NCBI GenBank assembly: GCA_018396705.1
Contig: JAGTQZ010000002.1
Coordinates: 248,001 to 312,000 of the forward strand
Reading direction: 5' to 3'
Origin: Candidatus Bathyarchaeota archaeon
GTDB taxonomy: Archaea; Thermoproteota; Bathyarchaeia; Bathyarchaeales; Bathycorpusculaceae
Length of the DNA: 64,000 nt
Position numbers and translations under genes: made by a program. Shown here one piece after another: positions 44,902 to 54,744 of the stretch; within the stretch, counting starts at the first letter, position 1; the number at the start of each line of letters is the position of its first letter. The notes under the pieces were generated by a model that saw only the letters and a list, made by a program, of their open reading frames with translations, was not told the origin of the DNA and did not search any database.

Positions 44902-45629
44902 TCAAACCATCCTTTCCCGGCAAACCGGGAAACAATCTTAGAAAGCAAATTAACATCGGAAGATTGAAGTTCATCCAATTTTAAGGGTTGAAGCCCACAT
45001 AGGTAGGCTTTCCCATCAAAGCATTGAAGATACAACTTACAAACCGGAATATTGAAAGTTTCATAGACTTTCTTGGCAACAGCCTTCACATTGATAGCTT
45101 CAAAAGCACATTCGCCGAAAAAACATTTAACGGACAACAATTCACCTTGAAGCGGTTGGGCACAGACAGCATACCGATAGTTCATGCTCAAGCTTTTAAC
45201 CACCCTATACAAGGCTGTCCGATTTTTAGCCATTTGGAAACCGTTAAACGAGAATGGATTCACAGCAAAAACAACGACTGGAAAAGCGAATTCAGCCATA
45301 ATTTGCTTCACAGAGTCTGTAACTATGAAAGGCATAGTTGGCGTTCCATTTTTTGCTGCTCTAGTTAACAGGATTGGTGGTCTATAGGCGTCAGCAGCAT
45401 TTTCTGTTGTTGGAACAACCGCGTCGCCTAATACTTCAGCATGGAGCGAAACATAGTAACCAGTCTTCATATATCGATAGTCATTGTTTACGTTGAGAAC
45501 GAAACCTCTAAAAGAAGATTTGAGGAATGCTGACGGTTTCGTTATAGGCGTGTTCGTTTTTAGGTCTATGTTTGAGACGACCAGCAAACGGAAGGCACCA
45601 GACAACAGAAAATCGCTAAAACACTCCAT
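44898..45629 (-). CDS. RLAN-like N-terminal partner of RimK ligase
   Basis: A 243-residue protein. The stretch FVLNVNNDYRYMKTGYYVSLHAEVLGDAVVP resembles the RLAN domain that usually sits in front of the ATP-grasp domain in about 480-residue RimK proteins of bacteria. Here the two parts are separate, overlapping genes. The second half (VTDSVKQIMAEFAFPVVVFAVNPF) resembles a degenerate ATP-grasp core. It may select or hold the substrate for the ligase. Confidence 0.7.
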   Translation of the reverse strand: MECFSDFLLSGAFRLLVVSNIDLKTNTPITKPSAFLKSSFRGFVLNVNNDYRYMKTGYYVSLHAEVLGDAVVPTTENAADAYRPPILLTRAAKNGTPTMPFIVTDSVKQIMAEFAFPVVVFAVNPFSFNGFQMAKNRTALYRVVKSLSMNYRYAVCAQPLQGELLSVKCFFGECAFEAINVKAVAKKVYETFNIPVCKLYLQCFDGKAYLCGLQPLKLDELQSSDVNLLSKIVSRFAGKGWFD

Positions 45630-45701
45630 GTATTTAAAATTAACTATGAACTTCGAGGCATACGCATAAAGTTTGAAGCTATAACCTTATATTTTGGCTA
45701 T

Positions 45702-46922
45702 TTGCAACCTACTTTAAAGAGGTCTGTCGATACGTATAGAACCCTAGAGGTTCTCGGTCCGGAGCACGAGTTTTCACTTGTTGATGAAAATTTGAGACCA
45801 TTGCCTATCGTGGACAAGGTTATAAAGAACGTTTATGGACGTGTTGTGAACTTTGTGAAGTTCGGCGATTTCACTTTTGGGAAAGAGTTGCAATTGCATG
45901 TTATGGAGGTTAAGCCCAACAAGCCTTTCAGGTCACCGGAAACATTTGAGGAAAGGATGCATGAAGCTATTTTAAGGCTCGGTGACATGCTTGAAAGACA
46001 TTATGACGCAAGATTGTTGGGAACAGGGATGCATCCTACGCTTAGGCTTTGGGAAACAGCGGTTTGGCCGCATCGTCACAAACAAATATATGAGGCTTTC
46101 AGCCGCATCTTCAACCTTAAACAACATGGCTGGCTTAACATCCAAAGCTTCCAGCTTAACCTTCCATATACAAGTGAAGACAAAGCCGTTTTGATGTATA
46201 ATTTGCTGGCAAACATCTGTGCATATCTCCCAGCCATTTCAGCTTCGTCACCCATTCACGATGGGCGTTTAGGCGAATATGTGGACAATCGCCTACATTT
46301 CTACATGGAAAACCAAAAGGAAATACCCTCAATAACGGGGAAAGTTGTCCCAGAATATATTCAGTCATTTGAACAGTATAGACGCGACGTTATTAGACGT
46401 TACTCCAACGATTTAGCTCGAGCTGGCGCCCACCCATGCATTCTCAACAAGGACTGGGTCAACTCAAGGGGAGTGATTCTTCGCTTTGAACGGAGAGCCC
46501 TAGAAATTCGAATAATGGACGAACAGGAATGCATAAGGTCTGATGTGGCCTTAAGCTGTTTTGTCAGGGCTCTGCTTAGGGGCTTAATAAAAACTGGTGT
46601 GCCGCTGTTGCCGACAGAAGTTTTAACTGAAGACTTCAAATCCATCATAAAGTATGGTTTAGAAGCAAAGGTGCTTCATCCCAATGGGCCAACGGCTAGG
46701 CATGTATGTAGACACTTCATAAAAATTTCTTGGGAGAACGCTACAGCTGAAGAGAAGCGGTATCTACCATTGATAGAGAAACGAGTAGAACATGGAAGCC
46801 TTTCAGAAGTCATAAGGAAAAAAGTGCAGATTAGGATGCAGAAAACAAGTATGGAAGAAGCAATTATAGACGTTTACTCGAAACTTTTAAAATGTTTAGA
46901 GGATAATGAGCCCTTCTTCTAG
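45702..46922 (+). CDS. GCS2-family carboxylate-amine ligase
   Basis: A 406-residue protein from a TTG. It shows the glutamate-cysteine-ligase-2 pattern: LGPEHEFSLVDENLRP (metal-binding Glu pair), LLGTGMHP, and the later RGVILRFERRALEIRIMDEQEC. The family joins an amino acid carboxylate to an amine or thiol amino acid, as in gamma-glutamylcysteine synthesis. It is divergent from the RLAN-RimK operon with 72 bp between starts, and 2 bp from the cysteine-cluster gene. The product is not predictable. Confidence 0.88.
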   Translation: MQPTLKRSVDTYRTLEVLGPEHEFSLVDENLRPLPIVDKVIKNVYGRVVNFVKFGDFTFGKELQLHVMEVKPNKPFRSPETFEERMHEAILRLGDMLERHYDARLLGTGMHPTLRLWETAVWPHRHKQIYEAFSRIFNLKQHGWLNIQSFQLNLPYTSEDKAVLMYNLLANICAYLPAISASSPIHDGRLGEYVDNRLHFYMENQKEIPSITGKVVPEYIQSFEQYRRDVIRRYSNDLARAGAHPCILNKDWVNSRGVILRFERRALEIRIMDEQECIRSDVALSCFVRALLRGLIKTGVPLLPTEVLTEDFKSIIKYGLEAKVLHPNGPTARHVCRHFIKISWENATAEEKRYLPLIEKRVEHGSLSEVIRKKVQIRMQKTSMEEAIIDVYSKLLKCLEDNEPFF

Positions 46923-46924
46923 AG

Positions 46925-47485
46925 GTGTCATGCTTGCAAACCGAAAGTGAAAGGCAGAAAAACTTTTTTAATATTTGCGGTTCATGCAACATAAACTGTT
47001 GCTGGGATGCTAGACCACCCATAACAGCACAACGCGAAAAAACCATTCTGGAGTACTTAAAGGCGCATAGCATTCAGATTGCCAGCCCATTCGTGCACGC
47101 TGAATACACTTTCCCAAGGGAAACAGCGGAAGGTTACTGCATATTCTACGACAAAAGCACCCGAAAGTGCATTGTGCATCCAGTCAAACCAGAAACATGC
47201 GTAGCCGGACCCATAACTTTTGACATAAACGCCAAAACAGGCAAGATTGAATGGTACTTGAAAATGGAGAAGATTTGCCCCCTCGCAGGAGCCATGTACA
47301 GAGACAGAACTCTCTTTGAAAAACATTTTGAAACAGCTCGAAGAGAGATACTGCGGCTTGTCAAAGAGCTAAACCCGAAAGCGCTGAGAATAATTCTGAA
47401 ACGAGAAGAACCGGACACCTTTAAAATAAACGAGGAAGAAATAGAAAGAACAATTTTGAATAAACTGCAAAATGAAGAGTTATAA
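46925..47485 (+). CDS. YkgJ-type cysteine-cluster protein
   Basis: A 186-residue protein from a GTG, directly after the GCS2 gene. Cysteines at ICGSCNINCCWDARPP, EGYCIFYDKSTRKCIVHPVKPETC and ICPLAG give the CxxC...C...C set of the YkgJ/CxxCxxCC family, thought to bind zinc or iron-sulfur. The tail is basic and helical. In this cluster it may be a metal-dependent modification protein for the ligase product; inference only. Confidence 0.8.
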   Translation: MSCLQTESERQKNFFNICGSCNINCCWDARPPITAQREKTILEYLKAHSIQIASPFVHAEYTFPRETAEGYCIFYDKSTRKCIVHPVKPETCVAGPITFDINAKTGKIEWYLKMEKICPLAGAMYRDRTLFEKHFETARREILRLVKELNPKALRIILKREEPDTFKINEEEIERTILNKLQNEEL

Positions 47486-47547
47486 GAAAAGCAATCAATT
47501 TCCTCAACAGCCCCCACGTAAAAAGAGAGGGTAGAAAATTTTCTAAA

Positions 47548-47608
47548 GCCACGCATAGGCAGTTTCGCCGACAGCAGAAAGGGTTCCACCTTTTCGCCCA
47601 GACACCGC
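47548..47608 (-). other. 3' arm of the pre-23S processing stem
   Basis: On the minus strand, segments downstream of the 23S 3' end pair with segments upstream of its 5' end: plus-strand AGACACCGC (47600-47608) pairs with 51454-51462, AAAGGGTTCCACC (47578-47590) with about 51476-51487, and GCCACGCATAGGC (47548-47560) with 51505-51517. This is the long helix cut at a bulge-helix-bulge in archaeal pre-rRNA. The opposite arm is listed separately. Confidence 0.7.
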
Positions 47609-47941
47609 GTTAGTGCCCGACATCTCGGGCGATTGGGGGCCGCGGGCTGAGCTGGTCGGCCGAAGCCTTCCAGCGTACACCCCGGCTCCATCAAACCCGT
47701 CTTTTACGGGAGCCCTCGTCCCACGGGCTCGGGCTGTTGCCAGCCCAGCCGTATGTGGGAGTGGCTGCCTATTTTCGGGAGGGGCTTCGGGCTTAGATGC
47801 TTTCAGCCCTTATCCCCGGCGGCGTGGCTGCCCGGCGTCTGCCCTGTCGGACAACCGGTAAACTAGAGGCCACAGCGTCCCGTTCCTCTCGTACTAGGGA
47901 CCCTTTCCCCTCAGGCAGCCAGCACCCCCAGCAGATAAAGT

Positions 47942-47989
<48 letters not shown>

Positions 47990-48629
47990 AGGCGAGCAGC
48001 CTCACCCTTGGCCCCTTATGCAGGGCCAGGATGGGAAGAGCCGACATCGAGGTACCAAGCCGCGGGGTCGATGGGGACTCTCGCCCGCGACGAGCCTGTT
48101 ATCCCCGGGGTAACTTTTCTGACACATCCGGCCCCCACCAAGGGGGACACGGATGATCGCTAGGCCCGGCTTTCGCCCCTGGATCCCTCACTGTGGAGGA
48201 TCCAGTCAGGCCGGCTTTTGCCCTTGCACTCTACGACGGGTTTCTGTCCCGTCTGAGCCGACCTTTGGGCGCCCTTGATATCTTTTCAAGGGCGTGCCGC
48301 CCCAGCCAAACTGCCCACCTGCCGTTGTTCCAGCGCCCGAAGGCGCCGGTGAGAAACACGGCCGCGAAAGGACGGTGTTCCATTGGCGCCTCCCCCGGCT
48401 CCCGGAGAAGCCGGGATCGACGGCTCCCGTCTACGCTCTGCATCCGCAGCCATGTTCCAGCGGCAGGCTGCAGTAAAGCTCCACGGGGTCTTCTTTTCCC
48501 GCTGGGGGTTCGTGGACTGTTCGTCCACGTTACGTGGGTTCACCGGGTGCCAGGCGGGGACAGCGGGGCCCTCGTTGATCCATTCATGCACGTCGGAACT
48601 TACCCGACAAGGCATTTGGCTACCTTGAG

Positions 48630-49390
48630 CAACCCCAAACTGGGGTTGGACCATATCTTCGCCCTCAAGGTCATCTTCAACATCCCTCTACGGCGCTCGG
48701 CGTATGGTCTCTGAGGCGTCCACCCGCCTCTCCAACTCAAAGAGAATATCGCTGAGCTTGTATTTTCTATCGCTGGAGGCTTCATAGGCTTTTTCCAGAA
48801 GTCTCTTGAACCCTTCGAGGCTTCTATGTTCCCCTTTCTCTAACCCTTCAACTATTTCGGCGAAGTATTGGAATTCCCGCCATTTAATTATTGGCCTATG
48901 CTTTTTGAAGAATGGAAATATATTCTCAGCGAGGTTTCTCCGCGCGTCCACGACATATTGCAATGTTGATTCTTCCTGTCCAGGCTTTGGGATTATGCGG
49001 CCACAGTTGAAAACTCGCTTAAGGATTTCAAGAATCACTGCATGGTCTTTACTTTGCGTGACGTGAAACACTGGATCAATGACCCATCCGAATTTTGTGT
49101 TGTCCTGTTTTTTTATTGATATTGAGAAACAACCTTCGCCATCCACGAGTCCAACTATGTAGTAGTGGAGGTACTTTCTCCTTCTTGGCAGCATCTTTAG
49201 GTCTATTAGGTCTTTGAACTCGTCGAGCATATTGTTCACCATGGTTAGTTTGCTGGCTGTTGTTTTTAAGCGTTTAAAGGCGGGTGTTCCCTGCGGGTCA
49301 GAGGCACATGAACGGCCGTTTTTCCCTGCTCGGGAGGCCGTCCGCTTCCCCTTCCCCGCATATAGCCGAGTTTAACGACTCCCTTTTGTT
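48630..49390 (-). other. Archaeal intron in 23S rRNA
   Basis: The rRNA reads ...GTAACTCTGACTCT, is interrupted, and resumes as CTCAAGGTAGCCAAATGCC. Removing about 761 nt restores the universal sequence around E. coli position 1923-1927 (base of helix 71). Ends are defined within a base or two because of the CTC repeat. The intron flanks form hairpins (AACCCC/GGGGTT at about 48631-48647), consistent with bulge-helix-bulge splicing. It carries a homing endonuclease gene. Confidence 0.88.
48688..49242 (-). CDS. LAGLIDADG homing endonuclease in the 23S intron
   Basis: A 184-residue protein with one LAGLIDADG motif, IVGLVDGEGCFSI, near residue 30, so it would work as a homodimer. The rest follows the family: GWVIDPVFHVTQSKDHAVLEI-like strands and the second helix VDARRNLAENIFPFFKKH. 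It would cut intronless 23S alleles at the intron insertion site and spread the intron. The gene is in the same direction as the rRNA, in the middle of the intron; the frame is intact. Confidence 0.92.
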   Translation of the reverse strand: MVNNMLDEFKDLIDLKMLPRRRKYLHYYIVGLVDGEGCFSISIKKQDNTKFGWVIDPVFHVTQSKDHAVILEILKRVFNCGRIIPKPGQEESTLQYVVDARRNLAENIFPFFKKHRPIIKWREFQYFAEIVEGLEKGEHRSLEGFKRLLEKAYEASSDRKYKLSDILFELERRVDASETIRRAP

Positions 49391-50492
49391 GAGAGTCAGA
49401 GTTACTCCCGGCGTTTGCAGGCCCTTAGCCCGGTTGAACCCGGGTTTCAGGTACCTGTACTGGCCAGGATTCAGGAGCCGTTCACACCCTTTCGGGCTTG
49501 CGGCTCCCTATGTTTTTATTAAACAGTCGGGACCCCCTTGCCACTGCGACCTGCTGTCCCAGCTGGAGGCCAAGACAGCAGGCACCCCTTCTACCGAAAG
49601 TACGGGGCTATTTTGCCGAGTTCCCTCGCCCTGGCTTATCCCCGACACGCCTTAGGTTTCTCGCCTAGGGGCACCTGTGTCGGTTCTAGGTACGGGCACG
49701 GAGGATCCTTCCCAACGCCCTTTTCACTGGCTCCAGGGATCAGCTGAACCGCCCTAAACGGGCGGCTATTCCCGCTTTCACCTGGTTCTCGCCATTACGG
49801 CACTCCCCAGGCTTATACGGTTAAGCAAGGCGACAGCCTTGCTCAGCCTACCCCGAAGCGTCAGGCGTTGGGCCTGCGTCGCCGCGATCGTACCTCCGTG
49901 GCGCCGGAATTTTAACCGGCTTCCCTTTCGGCGTGGTCGGTTAAGCCACGCCTTAGGACCGGCTTACCCCCGGCTGACGACCGTTGCCGGGGAACCCTGG
50001 CCCCTTCGGCGGAGGGGATTCTCACCCCTCTTTGCTGTTACTACCACCGGGATCTGCACTCCCGGCCGGTCCACTGGACCTCACGGCCCAGCTTCTACCC
50101 AGCCGGGACGCCCTCCTACCGACGCAGCCATGCGGCTGCGCCCCGAGGTATCGGCGGCTGGCTTAGTCCCGTCCATTTTCGGGGCCGTCAGCCTCGGCGG
50201 GTGAGCTGTTACGCACTCTTTAAAGGATGGCTGCTTCTAAGCCTACCTCCCCGCTGTCTAAGGCTGACGACGCCCTTCGGTTTGACGTTTAGCCAGCACT
50301 TTGGGGCCTTAACCTCGGTCTGGGTTGTCCCCCTCTCGGTCCGGGAGCTTACCCCCCGTAACCCGTCTCCCGGGGTCTACGGCGCCGATGGATTCGGAGT
50401 TTGAAAGGAAGGTGGAGCCTTTCGGCCCCTTGGCCTTCCAATCAGTGCTCTACCCCACCGGCCGCCTCGCCCGGGGCTGGGCTGCGACCCAC

Positions 50493-50527
<35 letters not shown>

Positions 50528-50890
50528 TCTTTAGCCCCTAGCCCCAGGTCTGGGGAACGAATTGCACGTCAGCACCCTTTCGGGCCTCCACCAGGCTTTC
50601 GCCTGGCTTCGCCCTGCCCAGGGCTAGATCGCCCGGTTTCTAGCTTCACGGCCGTGACTCCGAGCCCTTTCAGACTCCGCGCCTCGCTAGGCCTTGCCTA
50701 GCTGCGCGCATGTCGGTTTCCCTACGCCTACGGGCTTGAGGCCCTTAAGCTCGCCACAGCCGTGAACTCCCCGGCCCGTGTTTCTAGACGGAACGTGCAA
50801 CCCTGGTCCCCCTCCCTCGTACTCCCGCCTCGCGACGGTTTCCTTTGGGAGGGATCTACCCTTCCGGGCTGCACACGTCTATAACCGTCT

Positions 50891-50938
<48 letters not shown>

Positions 50939-51453
50939 GTCACCGTACTAGTGCGCTATCGGTCTTGAGACGTATTTAGTCTTGGAAGTTGGTGACTCCC
51001 AACTTCCCGCACCCAAACCAGGGTACGGTACTCTGGGACTCCGGCACAACTCCTTCCGGCTTACGCCTACGGGGCTTTCACCCTCTATGGCAGGCCGTTC
51101 CAGGCCACTTCGGCTTAACCGGTGAGGAGGAGCCGGGCCCATAACCCTACATCCCCCATGAGTTGTCCCCATGAGGTTCAGTTTGGACTCTTCCCCTTTC
51201 GCTCGCTGCTACTCAGGGAATCCCGTTTGGTTTCTTTTCCTCCCCCTACTAAGATGCTTCCGTTCGGGGGGTTCCCGCTCCCTGCCGGGAGCACCGCAGA
51301 CCCCCGAAGGAGTCTGCGGTAGGAGGTCCCATTCGGGAATCCCCGGTTCTAAAGCTGCATACGCTTACCCGGGGCTCTATCGCGGCTGGCCGCGCCCTTC
51401 GTCGGCGCTCAAGCCGAGCCATCCCCCAGACGGCGTGGCATGTCGGGCTTTTA

Positions 51454-51517
51454 GCGGTGTCTGTTTGGCGTTTGCGGTGAACCCTTTTTGTTGACGGCGG
51501 AACAGCCTATGCATGGC
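51454..51517 (-). other. 5' arm of the pre-23S processing stem
   Basis: Minus-strand sequence just upstream of the mature 5' end is complementary in three blocks to sequence beyond the 3' end (see 47548-47608). The blocks are in the correct order with unpaired stretches between them. Beyond it, to about 51600, short hairpins such as GTGAGCTTGAAGCTCAC (51524-51540) may belong to the precursor leader. Confidence 0.7.
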
Positions 51518-51925
51518 CTCATTGTGAGCTTGAAGCTCACTAGCCCTTTGCTCCACCATCAAAGCGGTGGGGAGCTGCATCTATTTTAATGGCTTAACGT
51601 AATGTAGCCAAGATAATTCTGAAGCGGTTTTCAGCCATATAAGGGTTACGTCGGCACCCTTCATTATTACACAGCCATTTTATTTGCGATTTCTGAACGG
51701 CGTCACATTTCACAGATGACGTAAGTTTTAAGATTGTTGCCCATCGCCTTTTATGTCTCCCAAGCGATTTCGACTGTGCAAAGTGGATTTATCTTATTAT
51801 TCATGCTTAAAATGGACAGCTTGCCAGTTGATAGGCTTAGCAGATTTACTGCAGATTCATAAACAATAATTTGTTGAATACATCACTTTCATTTTTTTAG
51901 GATCATTATGATAACCTCTAACTAA

Positions 51926-52020
51926 GCTCACATGGGAACTATAACGGTGGAGAGCACTCTCGGCGAGGGACGACATTCACAGTGACGCTTCCATTGGAAC
52001 CGAAACCTCAACCAAGTTGA
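51926..52020 (+). pseudogene. C-terminal fragment of a histidine kinase
   Basis: The 760-bp region 51450-52208 has no complete gene. Within it, two frames joined by one shift read AHMGTITVESTLGEG and then GTTFTVTLPLEPKPQPS before a TGA. This is the G2-box end of a HATPase_c domain of a sensor kinase (typically GGTI..VES..GKGTTF.V.LP). The upstream kinase parts are gone. No response regulator is adjacent. Confidence 0.65.
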
Positions 52021-52208
52021 CAAAATTTACTTGAGCACGCTTGAACATATTCGGGGGACTTAAATTCTTAGAAAATTTTAGGATTACGCTCTTGTAGTCA
52101 TTGCTACAGAATTTGACATCGATATTTGTGATTGTTAGAGAACCGAATTATTTGTTCTAAAGTCTAGATTTTTAAGCAGCTTTCACACTTAAACCATTAG
52201 GGAAACCT

Positions 52209-52883
52209 ATGCCTCAGAAGACTCTTATTTTGTTTTCAGTTGCGGTTTTGGCATTATTTATGCTGAGTGTTTTTGGACTCTTCAGTTCCCTCTTAGGTGA
52301 CGCCCAACTTGACAATAGAGACGAGTTAAAAAGGATTGTTATTGATTTTCTGAAAAACACGGATGTGTATCGCAATGGTGCGTGGAACGGCTCCGTTGAG
52401 ATTAGAGATATTTACAATCATAAATCCGGGGGCAAAGTTCTCGTTGCAGAATTTATTACAATAAGCGCTGGGCATCCTGAATTCATGTGCGAGGCAATTG
52501 AAGGGCATACTGCAATAATAACATTGAACAATGAAGGACAGGTTGTTTCTGCATTTTGTGTACATGGCTCGAAACTTTGGGACATAATTAATCAGAAGTG
52601 GGTTTACGTTATTAAAATATCTGAGCAGCAAGCCATAGTCATAGGCAAAAACTTCTTAAACAGCATAGGATGCATTGTTGGACCAGTTCTTTCAGCAAAT
52701 CTTGAAGAAAAAGTTCCAAACTTTTACTGGCATGACTTAGCCGAGTTGGGAAAACCGAATATAACAGAGCCTAGGCTCTGTTGGGTTATAAAGTTTGAGC
52801 AAGCATATAGACCCGGCCACTTCTTTGAGGTTTGGTTAGACGCCTACACTGGAGAAATTCTAGGCGGCCAACAGTGCCGCTGA
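52209..52883 (+). CDS. Secreted or membrane-anchored PepSY-like protein
   Basis: A 224-residue protein with an N-terminal hydrophobic segment (LILFSVAVLALFMLSVFGLF), signal peptide or anchor, and a C-terminal part resembling a PepSY domain (CWVIKFEQAYRPGHFFEVWLDAYTGEILGG). PepSY domains inhibit proteases or bind near the membrane. Its single-copy position between the rRNA and tRNA-Thr gives no functional partner. The ATG is preceded by aggg. Confidence 0.6.
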   Translation: MPQKTLILFSVAVLALFMLSVFGLFSSLLGDAQLDNRDELKRIVIDFLKNTDVYRNGAWNGSVEIRDIYNHKSGGKVLVAEFITISAGHPEFMCEAIEGHTAIITLNNEGQVVSAFCVHGSKLWDIINQKWVYVIKISEQQAIVIGKNFLNSIGCIVGPVLSANLEEKVPNFYWHDLAELGKPNITEPRLCWVIKFEQAYRPGHFFEVWLDAYTGEILGGQQCR

Positions 52884-53008
52884 CCAAAAATTTACGTACC
52901 GAAAATTCAAGCGAAACATCTTGCAAAAGCCAAATTTAAAGCCAAATGCGCATGTAACATTTTTATTTGTGTTTTTGATACGCCATTATAGCATAATGGT
53001 GAACAGGT

Positions 53009-53085
53009 GCCTCGGTAGCTCAGCCTGGTAGAGCAACGGCCTTGTAAGCCGTAGGTCGCGGGATCGAAGCCCGCCCGAGGCTCCA
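53009..53085 (+). tRNA. tRNA-Thr: tRNA-Thr(TGT), intronless
   Basis: Acceptor GCCTCGG/CCGAGGC, D arm GCTC-AGCCTGGTA-GAGC, anticodon arm ACGGC-CTTGTAA-GCCGT with anticodon TGT, T arm GCGGG-ATCGAAG-CCCGC, then T and an encoded CCA. Total 77 nt. It lies 68 bp before a tyrosine recombinase gene on the same strand, so its 3' end is a likely attachment site. Confidence 0.95.
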
Positions 53086-53153
53086 ACACCTCTAGTTCTG
53101 GAGCCCTTTCCATACCCGCGATTTTAAAGTCCACAGGATCAAACGCTAGTGAA

Positions 53154-54341
53154 ATGAAGGACATACACGCAAGTGCCAGAAAGCTTGAGGCTGCTAGGCG
53201 GAGACTTTCCAGCCTTAAATATGGAGATCTTCTGCTAAAGTTTCTAGACCATCTTCAGGCCCTAGGACTTTCAACATCGAGGGTGCTGAAGTATGCCACA
53301 TGCCTATGCACCATATTCAAAAACGTTCCATTCAACCCTGCAGAGGCAGAAAAGTCTGAAGTGGAGAAGGTTGTGGCTTGGATAAACTCTAGGCCCTACA
53401 GGTCTTGGACCAAACATGGGTTGAAGCTTACAGTTAAGAAGCTTCTTCAATATGCAAAGTGTGGCAGCTGCCATAAGAAGGCACCCGTACCGCCTGAAGC
53501 CGCATGGATTGATGTGAAAGCCGACGAAAGGGATTGCAGGGTGACCCCTGAATCACTTTTAACAGTTGAGGATGTTAAGGCAATCATTCGGAACGCTGAA
53601 AACGAGAGAGACAAAGCCCTAGCGTCCGTGCTTTATGAAGCCGCCCTAAGGCCTGGGGAGCTGCTGACGATGAAGGTTGGAAGCGTGGAGTTCAGGGACA
53701 ATTACTGTATTATTTCGGTTAACGGCAAAACAGGCCTAAAAAGAATCCCACTTGTGGCTTCATATAAGTATTTGTTAGACTGGCTGGAAAAACACCCCAG
53801 AAAGGCTGATCCAGAAGCCCCCTTATGGGCATCCCTAAGCAACAACGCCAAAGGATCCAGCATTAGCTACGCCTACCTCAGGAAACTATTGAAAAAGCTG
53901 GCCCAAAAAGCTGGTATAAAAAGGGATGTTTGGCCCTACCTTTTCAGGCACTCCAGCCTAACAAACATGGCCAAAAACCTCACAGAATCAAAACTTGCAT
54001 TGTTCGCCGGCTGGACCCAAGGATCAAAAATGACCAAGAGATACGTGCACTTCTCGGCAAGAGACCTTGAAGAAACAGTTTTAGAAATTCACGGGCTAAA
54101 GCCCTCAAGCAAATCAGATGGATTCCTTAAGGTAACGGAATGCCCAAGATGCGGAAGAAGAAGCGCACCTGACGCTGTCAGGTGCGGCTTCTGCGGCTAT
54201 GTAATCGACAGAAAGTTAGCCATGGAGGTTGAGGAAAAAAGGGTGGAGAGGCTGGAGGAGGTTGCTAGGCGCTTGGAGATGCTTGAGCAAACCGTTTACT
54301 CCTTATTGAGTGGTAAGTGTGGAGATCTTGGACAACAATAG
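53154..54341 (+). CDS. Tyrosine recombinase (integrase) with zinc-ribbon and coiled-coil tail
   Basis: A 395-residue protein. The N-terminal SAM-like core-binding domain is followed by the catalytic domain: R in EAALRPGELLTMK, a K in the beta hairpin, YLFRHSSLTNMA (usual HxxR has Y in place of the first His), and the nucleophile Tyr in TKRYVHFS. A CPRCGRRSAPDAVRCGFCGY zinc ribbon and a coiled coil (EEKRVERLEEVARRLEMLEQ) are added at the end. Its position after tRNA-Thr and before a GC-richer region marks it as the integrase of a mobile element. Confidence 0.88.
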   Translation: MKDIHASARKLEAARRRLSSLKYGDLLLKFLDHLQALGLSTSRVLKYATCLCTIFKNVPFNPAEAEKSEVEKVVAWINSRPYRSWTKHGLKLTVKKLLQYAKCGSCHKKAPVPPEAAWIDVKADERDCRVTPESLLTVEDVKAIIRNAENERDKALASVLYEAALRPGELLTMKVGSVEFRDNYCIISVNGKTGLKRIPLVASYKYLLDWLEKHPRKADPEAPLWASLSNNAKGSSISYAYLRKLLKKLAQKAGIKRDVWPYLFRHSSLTNMAKNLTESKLALFAGWTQGSKMTKRYVHFSARDLEETVLEIHGLKPSSKSDGFLKVTECPRCGRRSAPDAVRCGFCGYVIDRKLAMEVEEKRVERLEEVARRLEMLEQTVYSLLSGKCGDLGQQ

Positions 54342-54417
54342 CCTTGATGGCATTGACTTCACGCAGCAACCTCTCGAGATCAGTCCTTCTAACGAGGATA
54401 TATTCCCCATCCGCCAC
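54265..54417 (-). CDS. Possible small protein antisense to integrase end
   Basis: A 50-residue frame from a GTG at 54417: VADGEYILVRRTDLERLLRE, then NAIKAIVVQDLHTYHS. The first 25 residues look like short regulatory proteins that carry (E/Y)xLVxRxDLExLLxE. A TATA-like tttttaag is about 30 bp upstream of the start. The last 77 bp overlap the integrase gene in antisense, which lowers confidence. The remaining stretch to 54729 has no frame but a perfect palindrome at 54596-54612. Confidence 0.35.
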   Translation of the reverse strand: MADGEYILVRRTDLERLLREVNAIKAIVVQDLHTYHSIRSKRFAQASPSA

Positions 54418-54595
54418 ATCTGACACCCAAAACTACAGGCAACCAAGACTTAAAAATCGCAAGCATGGAACCGCTACCAATAAGTGACGGCCCAATTTTG
54501 ATGCATTAAAAATTCAGACAGCCACCCTTCATGAGGACCGTCGGAATCCGAGATCCAACTTGGGTCACTCCAACAGCACAAAGTAGTTAACAAGC

Positions 54596-54612
54596 AATTG
54601 TTGCCAACAATT
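54596..54612. promoter_or_regulatory. 17-bp palindrome near element start
   Basis: AATTGTTG-C-CAACAATT is a perfect 8-1-8 inverted repeat in the 390-bp gap between the integrase and the first GC-rich operon. It is about 130 bp before the next start codon, too far for a core promoter. It could be an operator or part of a replication or recombination site. Confidence 0.35.
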
Positions 54613-54744
54613 TGATGTACGATCCCCTGACAACCTGTGCCCACCCTAGCCAAAAAGCGTGTTCCCCAGGCCTTTAAAGGCAAAAACGTGTTGTCTTCTG
54701 AGTCGCAGATGCGACTTGAACATTAGGGGTTGGAGGTGGTGGAT

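Noticed and set aside
52907-53164. Minus-strand frame covering tRNA-Thr with ...AGFDPATYGLQ
   Set aside because: This peptide type is the known antisense translation of a tRNA gene, not a protein.
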